Of a stretch of 64,000 bases of DNA, positions 51,401 to 62,100 are shown one piece after another. Numbering within the stretch: position 1 is the first letter of the stretch; each line of letters starts with the position of its first letter. The notes under the pieces were generated by a model that was not told the DNA's origin, made no database searches, and was given only the letters and a program-made list of their open reading frames with translations. Location: the NCBI GenBank assembly GCA_964057225.1, contig OZ059896.1:496001-560000 (forward strand), read 5' to 3'. Source of the DNA: Auanema rhodensis (lineage: Eukaryota > Nematoda > Chromadorea > Rhabditida > Rhabditidae). Position numbers and translations under genes: made by a program.

Positions 51401-54385
51401 TTGAAAGTCATGGTTACCATCCACCAATATCAACAAAAATTTGTTTTTAGACTAATATGGACATGGGGAATCTAATTTTGAAAACCGCATCTCTTTATCT
51501 TTGACGTGAAGCGAGTTACATACCAAGTGCACATCACGTGTACACTTAATAAGCAGAAATTAAAGTTCACGTAAATTTCAAAGTCATGGTTACCATGCAT
51601 CAATATCAATAAAAATTTGTTTTTAGACTAATATGGACATGAAGAATCTAATTTTGAAAACCGCATCTCTTTATCTTTCACGTGAAGCGAGTTACATACC
51701 AAGTGCACATCATGTGTACACTTAATTAGCATAAATTAAAGTTCACGTAAATTTGAAAGTCATGGTTACCATCCACCAATATCAACAAAAATTTGTTTTT
51801 AGACTAATATGGACATGGGGAATCTAATTTTGAAAACCGCATCTCTTTATCTTTGACGTGAAGCGAGTTACATACCAAGTGCACATCACGTGTACACTTA
51901 ATAAGCAGAAATTAAAGTTCACGTAAATTTCAAAGTCATGGTTACCATGCATCAATATCAATAAAAATTCGTTTTTAGACTAATATGGACATGAGGAATC
52001 TAATTTTGAAAACCGCATCTTTTTATCTTTGACGTGAAGCGAGTTACATACCAAGTGCACATCACGTGTACATTTAATTAGCATAAATTAAAGTTCACGT
52101 AAATTTTAAAGTCATGGTTGCCATGCACCAATATCAATAAAAATTTGTTTTTAGACTAATATGGACATGGGGAATCTAATTTTGAAAACCGCATCTCTTT
52201 AACTTTCACGTGAAGCGAGTTACATACCAAGTGCACATCACGTGTACATTTAATTAGCATAAATTAAAGTTCACGTAAATTTCAAAGTCATGGTTACCAT
52301 GAACCAATATCAATTAAAATTTGTTTTTAGACTAATATGGACATGGGGAATCTAATTTTGAAAACCGCATCTCTTTATCTTTCACGTGAAGCGAGTTACA
52401 TACCAAGTGCACATCACGTGTACATTTAATTAGCATAAATTAAAGTTCACGTAAATTTCAAAGTCATGGTTACCATGAACCAATATCAATAAAAATTTGT
52501 TTTTAGACTAATATGGACATGGGAAATCTAATTTTGAAAACCGCATCTCTTTATCTTTCACGTGAAGCGAGTTACATACCAAGTGCACATCACGTGTACA
52601 TTTAATTAGCATAAATTAAAGTTCACGTAAATTTCAAAGTCGTGGTTACCATGCACCAATATCAATAAAAATTCGTTTTTAGACTAATATGGACATGGGG
52701 AATCTAATTTTGAAAACCGCATCTCTTTATCTTTCACGTGAAGCGAGTTACATACCAAGTGCACATCACGTGTACATTTAATTAGCATAAATTAAAGTTC
52801 ACGTAAATTTCAAAGTCATGGTTACCATGCACCAATATCAATAAAAATTTGTTTTTAGACTAATATGGACATGGGGAATCTAATTTTGAAAACCGCATCT
52901 CTTTATCTTTCACGTGAAGCGAGTTACATACCAAGTGCACATCACGTGTACATTTAATTAGCATAAATTAATGTTCACGTAAATTTCAAAGTCATGGTTA
53001 CCATGAACCAATATCAATAAAAATTTGTTTTTAGACTAATATGGACATGGGCAATTTAATTTTGAAAACCGCATCTCTTTATCTTTCACGTGAAGCGAGT
53101 TACATACCAAGTGCACATCACGTGTACATTTAATTAGCATAAATTAAAGTTCACGTAAATTTCAAAGTCACGGTTACCATGCACCAATATCAATAAAAAT
53201 TTGTTTTTAGACTAATATGGACATGGGGAATCTAATTTTGAAAACCGTATCTCTTTATCTTTCACGTGAAGCGAGTTACATACCAAGTGCACATCACGTG
53301 TACATTTAATTAGCATAAATTAAAGTTCACGTAAATTTCAAAGTCATGGTTACCATGAACCAATATCAATAAAAATTTGTTTTTAGACTAATATGGACAT
53401 GGGCAATCTAATTTTGAAAACCGCATCTCTTTATCTTTCACGTGAAGCGAGTTACATACCAAGTGCACATCACGTGTACATTTAATTAGCATAAATTAAA
53501 GTTCACGTAAATTTCAAAGTCATGGTTACCATGCACCAATATCAATAAAAATTTGTTTTTAGACTAATATGGACATGAGGAATCTAATTTTGAAAACCGC
53601 ATCTCTTTATCTTTCACGTGAAGCGAGTTACATACCGAGTGCACATCACGCGTACATTTAATTAGCATAAATTAAAGTTCACGTAAATTTCAAAGTCATG
53701 GTTACCATGCACCAATATCAATAAAAATTTGTTTTTAGACTAATATGGACATGGGGAATCTAATTTTGAAAACCGCATCTCTTCATCTTTCACGTGAAGC
53801 GAGTTACATACCAAGTGCACATCACGTGTACATTTAATTAGCATAAATTAAAGTTCACGTAAATTTCAAAGTCATGGTTACCATGAACCAATATCAATTA
53901 AAGTTTGTTTTTAGACTAATATGGACATGGGGAATCTAATTTTGAAAACCGCATCTCTTTATCTTTCACGTGAAGCGAGTTACATACCAAGTGCACATCA
54001 CGTGTACATTTAATTAGCATAAATTAAAGTTCACGTAAATTTCAAAGTCATGGTTACCATGAACCAATATCAATAAAAATTTGTTTTTAGACTAATATGG
54101 ACATGGGGAATCTAATTTTGAAAACCGCATCTCTTTATCTTTGACGTGAAGCGAGTTACATACCAAGTGCACATCACGTGTACACTTAATAAGCAGAAAT
54201 TAAAGTTCACGTAAATTTCAAAGTCATGGTTACCATGCACCAATATCAATAAAAATTTGTTTTTAGACTAATATGGACATGTGGAATCTAATTTTGAAAA
54301 CCCCATCTCTTTATCTTTGACTTGAAGCGAGTTACATACCAAGTGCACATCACGTGTACATTTAATTAGCATAAATTAAAGTTCA
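48402..54385 (+). repeat. Diverged subfamily with altered CACGTG boxes (M275-M308)
   Basis: Several monomer types differ from the common form at 5-10 sites. Type a: 'ctttgacgtg' with 'acacttaataagcag' (M277, M279, M282, M286, M289, M292, M294, M307). Type b: gtgg, 'accccatc' and 'tttgacttg' (M283, M287, M290, M308). Type c: 'aattttaaag' with 'ggttgcc' (M276, M284, M288, M291, M296; M288 and M291 add 'gcgaaat' and 'catgtg'). Type d: 'gcatcaat' with 'gaagaat' and catgtg (M278, M293) or with aattcg and cttttta (M280, M295). M279, M292 and M294 have 'atccacc' and 'caacaaaa'. Ordinary monomers are interspersed (M281, M285, M297-M306). Many changes are shared between copies, so the types were themselves amplified. 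Confidence 0.85.
48930..52097 (+). repeat. Two higher-order units in the diverged block: 3-monomer triple and 15-monomer echo
   Basis: A three-monomer unit a-b-c (528 bp) occurs at 49634-50161, 50338-50865 and 50866-51393; the last two are directly adjacent and alike (A-form+gacg+aagcag; gtgg+cccc+gacttg; tttta+gttgcc+gcgaaat+catgtg). The first copy has a plain gggg+ttaact type c monomer and is separated by M285. Independently M278-M280 (48930-49457) recurs as M293-M295 (51570-52097), offset 2640 = 15 x 176, with no difference I can see. M281 and M296 share ttaact, and M282 and M297 share 'aattaaaat', so the echo continues weakly to the right. Confidence 0.82.
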
Positions 54386-57300
54386 CGTAAATTTCAAAGT
54401 CATGGTTACCATGTACCAATATCAATTAAAATTTGTTTTTAGACTAATATGGACATGGGCAATCTAATTTTGAAAACCGCATCTCTTTATCTTTCACGTG
54501 AAGCGAGTTACATACCAAGTGCACATCACGTGTACATTTAATTAGCATAAATTAAAGTTCACGTAAATTTCAAAGTCATGGTTACCATGCACCAATATCA
54601 ATAAAAATTTGTTTTTAGACTAATATGGACATGGGGAATCTAATTTTGAAAACCGCATCTCTTTATCTTTCACGTGAAGCGAGTTACATACCAAGTGCAC
54701 ATCACGTGTACATTTAATTAGCATAAATTAAAGTTCACGTAAATTTCAAAGTCATGGTTACCATGCACCAGTATCAATGAAAATTTGTTTTTAGACTAAT
54801 ATGGACATGGGGAATCTAATTTTGAAAACCGCATCTCTTTATCTTTCACGTGAAGCGAGTTACATACCAAGTGCACATCACGTGTACATTTAATTAGCAT
54901 AAATTAAAGTTCACGTAAATTTCAAAGTCATGGTTACCATGAACCAATATCAATTAAAATTTGTTTTTAGACTAATATGGACATGGGCAATCTAATTTTG
55001 AAAACCGCATCTCTTTATCTTTCACGTGAAGCGAGTTACATACCAAGTGCACATCACGTGTACATTTAATTAGCATAAATTAAAGTTCACGTAAATTTCA
55101 AAGTCATGGTTACCATGCACCAATATCAATAAAAATTTGTTTTTAGACTAATATGGACATGGGGAATCTAATTTTGAAAATCGCATCTCTTCATCTTTCA
55201 CGTGAAGCGAGTTACATACCAAGTGCACATCACGTGTACATTTAATTAGCATAAATTAAAGTTCACGTAAATTTCAAAGTCATGGTTACCATGCACCAAT
55301 ACCAATAAAAATTTGTTTTTAGACTAATATGGACATGGGGAATCTAATTTTGAAAACCGCATTTCTTTATCTTTCACGTGAAGCGAGTTACATACCAAGT
55401 GCACATCACGTGTACATTTAATTAGCATAAATTAAAGTTCACGTAAATTTCAAAGTCATGGTTACCATGTACCAATATCAATTAAAATTTGTTTTTAGAC
55501 TAATATGGACATGGGCAATCTAATTTTGAAAACCGCATCTCTTTATCTTTCACGTGAAGCGAGTTACATACCAAGTGCACATCACGTGTACATTTAATTA
55601 GCATAAATTAAAGTTCACGTAAATTTCAAAGTCATGGTTACCATGCACCAATATCAATAAAAATTTGTTTTTAAACTAATATGGACATGGGGAATCTAAT
55701 TTTGAAAACCGCATCTCTTTATCTTTCACGTGAAGCGAGTTACATACCAAGTGCACATCACGTGTACATTTAATTAGCATAAATTAAAGTTCACGTAAAT
55801 TTCAAAGTCATGGTTACCATGCACCAATATCAATAAAAATTTGTTTTTAGACTAATATGGACATGGGGAATCTAATTTTGAAAACCGCATCTCTTTATCT
55901 TTCACGTGAAGCGAGTTACATACCAAGTGCACATCACGTGTACATTTAATTAGCATAAATTAAAGTTCACGTAAATTTCAAAGTCATGGTTACCATGCAC
56001 CAATATCGATAAAAATTAGTATTTAGACTAATATGGACATGGGGGATCTAATTTTGAAAACCGCATCTCTTTATCTTTCACGTGAAGCGAGTTACATACC
56101 AAGTGCACATCACGTGTACATTTAATTAGCATAAATTAAAGTTCACGTAAATTTCAAAGTCATGGTTACCATGAACCAATATCAATAAAAATTTGTTTTT
56201 AGACTAATATGGACATGGGTAATCTAATTTTGAAAACCGCATCTCTTTAACTTTCACGTGAAGCGAGTTACATACCAAGTGCACATCACGTGTACATTTA
56301 ATTAGCATAAATTAAAGTTCACGTAAATTTCAAAGTCATGGTTACCATGAACCAATATCAATAAAAATTTGTTTTTAGACTAATATGGACATGGGGAATC
56401 TAATTTTGAAAACCGCATCTCTTTATCTTTCACGTGAAGCGAGTTACATACCAAGTGCACATCACGTGTACATTTAATTAGCATAAATTAAAGTTCACGT
56501 AAATTTCAAAGTCATGGTTACCATGAACCAATATCAATAAAAATTTGTTTTTAGACTAATATGGACATGGGGAATCTAATTTTGAAAACCGCATCTCTTT
56601 ATCTTTCACGTGAAGCGAGTTACATACCAAGTGCACATCACGTGTACATTTAATTAGCATAAATTAAAGTTCACGTAAATTTCAAAGTCATGGTTACCAT
56701 GCACCAATATCAATAAAAATTTGTTCTTAGACTAATATGGACATGAGGAATCTAATTTTGAAAACCGCATCTCTTTATCTTTCACGTGAAGCGAGTTACA
56801 TACCGAGTGCACATCACGCGTACATTTAATTAGCATAAATTAAAGTTCACGTAAATTTCAAAGTCATGGTTACCATGCACCAATATCAATAAAAATTTGT
56901 TTTTAGACTAATATGGACATGGGGAATCTAATTTTGAAAACCGCATCTCTTCATCTTTCACGTGAAGCGAGTTACATACCAAGTGCACATCACGTGTACA
57001 TTTAATTAGCATAAATTAAAGTTCACGTAAATTTCAAAGTCATGGTTACCATGAACCAATATCAATTAAAGTTTGTTTTTAGACTAATATGGACATGGGC
57101 AATCTAATTTTGAAAACCGCATCTCTTTATCTTTCACGTGAAGCGAGTTACATACCAAGTGCACATCACGTGTACATTTAATTAGCATAAATTAAAGTTC
57201 ACGTAAATTTCAAAGTCATGGTTACCATGCACCAATACCAATAAAAATTTGTTTTTAGACTAATATGGACATGGGGAATCTAATTTTGAAAACCGCATCT

Positions 57301-59137
57301 CTTTATCTTTCACGTGAAGCGAGTTACATACCAAGTGCACATCACGTGTACATTTAATTAGCATAAATTAAAGTTCACGTAAATTTCAAAGTCATGGTTA
57401 CCATGAACCAATATCAATTAAAATTTGTTTTTAGACTAATATGGACATGGGCAATCTAATTTTGAAAACCGCATCTCTTTATCTTTCACGTGAAGCGAGT
57501 TACATACCAAGTGCACATCACGTGTACATTTAATTAGCATAAATTAAAGTTCACGTAAATTTCAAAGTCATGGTTACCATGCACCAATATCAATAAAAAT
57601 TTGTTTTTAGACTAATATGGACATGGGGAATCTAATTTTGAAAACCGCATCTCTTTATCTTTCACGTGAAGCGAGTTACATACCAAGTGCACATCACGTG
57701 TACATTTAATTAGCATAAATTAAAGTTCACGTAAATTTCAAAGTCATGGTTACCATGCACCAATATCAATAAAAATTTGTTTTTAGACTAATATGGACAT
57801 GGGGAATCTAATTTTGAAAACCGCATCTCTTCATCTTTCACGTGAAGCGAGTTACATACCAAGTGCACATCACGTGTACATTTAATTAGCATAAATTAAA
57901 GTTCACGTAAATTTCAAAGTCATGGTTACCATGCACCAATATCAATAAAAATTTGTTTTTAGACTAATATGGACATGAGGAATCTAATTTTGAAAACCGC
58001 ATCTCTTTATCTTTCACGTGAAGCGAGTTACATACCAAGTGCACATCACGTGTACATTTAATTAGCATAAATTAAAGTTCACGTAAATTTCAAAGTCACG
58101 GTTACCATGCACCAATATCAATAAAAATTTGTTTTTAGACTAATATGGACATGGGGAATCTAATTTTGAAAACCGCATCTCTTTATCTTTCACGTGAAGC
58201 GAGTTACATACCAAGTGCACATCACGTGTACATTTAATTAGCATAAATTAAAGTTCACGTAAATTTCAAAGTCATGGTTACCATGCACCAATATCAATAA
58301 AAATTTGTTTTTAGACTAATATGGACATGAGGAATCTAATTTTGAAAACCGCATCTCTTTATCTTTCACGTGAAGCGAGTTACATACCGAGTGCACATCA
58401 CGCGTACATTTAATTAGCATAAATTAAAGTTCACGTAAATTTCAAAGTCATGGTTACCATGCACCAATATCAATAAAAATTTGTTTTTAGACTAATATGG
58501 ACATGGGGAATCTAATTTTGAAAACCGCATCTCTTCATCTTTCACGTGAAGCGAGTTACATACCAAGTGCACATCACGTGTACATTTAATTAGCATAAAT
58601 TAAAGTTCACGTAAATTTCAAAGTCATGGTTACCATGAACCAATATCAATTAAAGTTTGTTTTTAGACTAATATGGACATGGGCAATCTAATTTTGAAAA
58701 CCGCATCTCTTTATCTTTCACGTGAAGCGAGTTACATACCAAGTGCACATCACGTGTACATTTAATTAGCATAAATTAAAGTTCACGTAAATTTCAAAGT
58801 CATGGTTACCATGCACCAGTATCAATGAAAATTTGTTTTTAGACTAATATGGACATGGGGAATCTAATTTCGAAAACCGCATCTCTTTATCTTTCACGTG
58901 AAGCGAGTTACATACCAAGTGCACATCACGTGTACATTTAATTAGCATAAATTAAAGTTCACGTAAATTTCAAAGTCATGGTTACCATGAACCAATATCA
59001 ATTAAAATTTGTTTTTAGACTAATATGGACATGGGCAATCTAATTTTGAAAACCGCATCTCTTTATCTTTCACGTGAAGCGAGTTACATACCAAGTGCAC
59101 ATCACGTGTACATTTAATTAGCATAAATTAAAGTTCA
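53506..59137 (+). repeat. Mosaic built on a 3-monomer module seen three times (M304-M335)
   Basis: Module: gagg+'ccgagtg'+'cacgcg'; cttcatc; A-form+'aattaaagttt'. Copies at 53506-54033, 56674-57201 and 58258-58785 (offsets 18 and 9 monomers). In the second and third copies the last monomer is also gggc; in the first it is gggg. Around them are 'aattaaaat'+gggc monomers (M309, M312, M315, M326, M335; M309 and M315 with 'atgtacc'), 'accagtatcaatgaaa' (M311, M334), 'aataccaat' (M314, M325), 'gtcacgg' (M302, M330) and 'tttttaaact' (M316). M318-M319 (55970-56321) are an insertion of the aattagtattt+gggg+g / gggt+ttaact pair typical of 31-41 kb. Confidence 0.8.
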
Positions 59138-62100
59138 CGTAAATTTCAAAGTCATGGTTACCATGAACCAATATCAATAAAAATTTGTTTTTAGACTAAT
59201 ATGGACATGAGTAATCTAATTTTGAAAACCGCATCTTTTTATCTTTCACGTGAAGCGAGTTACATACCAAGTGCACATCACGTGTACATTTAATTAGCAT
59301 AAATTAATGTTCACGTAAATTTCAAAGTCATGGTTACCATGAACCAATATCAATAAAAATTTGTTTTTAGACTAATATGGACATGGGTAATCTAATTTTG
59401 AAAACCGCATCTCTTTAACTTTCACGTGAAGCGAGTTACATACCAAGTGCACATCACGTGTACATTTAATTAGCATAAATTAAAGTTCACGTAAATTTCA
59501 AAGTCATGGTTACCATGAACCAATATCAATAAAAATTTGTTTTTAGACTAATATGGACATGGGGAATCTAATTTTGAAAACCGCATCTCTTTATCTTTCA
59601 CGTGAAGCGAGTTACATACCAAGTGCACATCACGTGTACATTTAATTAGCATAAATTAAAGTTCACGTAAATTTCAAAGTCATGGTTACCATGCACCAAT
59701 ATCAATAAAAATTTGTTTTTAGACTAATATGGACATGGGTAATCTAATTTTGAAAACCGCATCTCTTTATCTTTCACGTGAAGCGAGTTACATACCAAGA
59801 GCACATCACGTGTACATTTAATTAGCATAAATTAAAGTTCACGTAAATTTCAAAGTCATGGTTACCATGCACCAATATCAATAAAAATTTGTTTTTAGAC
59901 TAATATGGACATGGGTAATCTAATTTTGAAAACCGCATCTCTTTATCTTTCACGTGAAGCGAGTTACATACCAAGAGCACATCACGTGTACATTTAATTA
60001 GCATAAATTAAAGTTCACGTAAATTTCAAAGTCATGGTTACCATGCACCAATATCAATAAAAATTTGTTTTTAAACTAATATGGACATGGGGAATCTAAT
60101 TTTGAAAACCGCATCTCTTTATCTTTCACGTGAAGCGAGTTACATACCAAGTGCACATCACGTGTACATTTAATTAGCATAAATTAAAGTTCACGTAAAT
60201 TTCAAAGTCATGGTTACCATGAACCAATATCAATAAAAATTTGTTTTTAGACTAATATGGACATGGGGAATCTAATTTTGAAAACCGCATCTCTTTATCT
60301 TTCACGTGAAGCGAGTTACATACCAAGTGCACATCACGTGTACATTTAATTAGCATAAATTAAAGTTCACGTAAATTTCAAAGTCATGGTTACCATCAAC
60401 CAATATCAATAAAAATTTGTTTTTAGACTAATATGGACATGGGGAATCTAATTTTGAAAACCGCATCTCTTTATCTTTCACGTGAAGCGAGTTACATACC
60501 AAGTGCACATCACGTGTACATTTAATTAGCATAAATTAAAGTTCACGTAAAATTCAAAGTCATGGTTACCATGCACCAATATCAATAAAAATTTGTTTTT
60601 AGACTAATATGGACATGGGGAATCTAATTTTGAAAACCGCATCTCTTTATCTTTCACGTGAAGCGAGTTACATACCAAGTGCACATCACGTGTACATTTA
60701 ATTAGCATAAATTAAAGTTCACGTAAATTTCAAAGTCATGGTTACCATGCACCAATATCAATAAAAATTTGTTTTTAGACTAATATGGACATGGGGAATA
60801 TAATTTTGAAAACCGCATCTCTTTATCTTTCACGTGAAGCGAGTTACATACCAAGTGCACATCACGTGTACATTTAATTAGCATAAATTAAAGTTCACGT
60901 AAATTTCAAAGTCATGGTTACCATGCACCAATATCAATAAAAATTTGTTTTTAGACTAATATGGACATGGGAACTCTAATTTTGAAAACCGCATCTCTTT
61001 AACTTTCACGTGAAGCGAGTTACATACCAAGTGCACATCACGTGTACATTTAATTAGCATAAATTAAAGTTCACGTAAATTTCAAAGTCATGGTTACCAT
61101 GAACCAATATCAATAAAAATTTGTTTTTAGACTAATATGGACATGGGGAATCTAATTTTGAAAACCGCATCTCTTTATCTTTCACGTGAAGCGAGTTACA
61201 TACCAAGTGCACATCACGTGTACATTTAATTAGCATAAATTAAAGTTCACGTAAATTTCAAAGTCATGGTTACCATTAACCAATATCAATAAAAATTTGT
61301 TTTTAGACTAATATGGACATGGGGAATCTAATTTTGAAAACCGCATCTCTTTATCTTTCACGTGAAGCGAGTTACATACCAAGTGCACATCACGTGTACA
61401 TTTAATTAGCATAAATTAAAGTTCACGTAAATTTCAAAGTCATGGTTACCATTAACCAATATCAATAAAAATTAGTATTTAGACTAATATGGACATGGGG
61501 GATCTAATTTTGAAAACCGCATCTCTTTATCTTTCACGTGAAGCGAGTTACATACCAAGTGCACATCACGTGTACATTTAATTAGCATAAATTAAAGTTC
61601 ACGTAAATTTCAAAGTCATGGTTACCATGAACCAATATCAATACAAATTTGTTTTTAGACTAATATGGACATGGGTAATCTAATTTTGAAAACCGCATCT
61701 CTTTAACTTTCACGTGAAGCGAGTTACATACCAAGTGCACATCACGTGTACATTTAATTAGCATAAATTAAAGTTCACGTAAATTTCAAAGTCATGGTTA
61801 CCATGAACCAATATCAATAAAAATTTGTTTTTAGACTAATATGGACATGGGGAATCTAATTTTGAAAACCGCATCTCTTTATCTTTCACGTGAAGCGAGT
61901 TACATACCAAGTGCACATCACGTGTACATTTAATTAGCATAAATTAAAGTTCACGTAAATTTCAAAGTCATGGTTACCATGCACCAATATCAATAAAAAT
62001 TTGTTTTTAGACTAATATGGACATGGGTAATCTAATTTTGAAAACCGCATCTCTTTATCTTTCACGTGAAGCGAGTTACATACCAAGAGCACATCACGTG

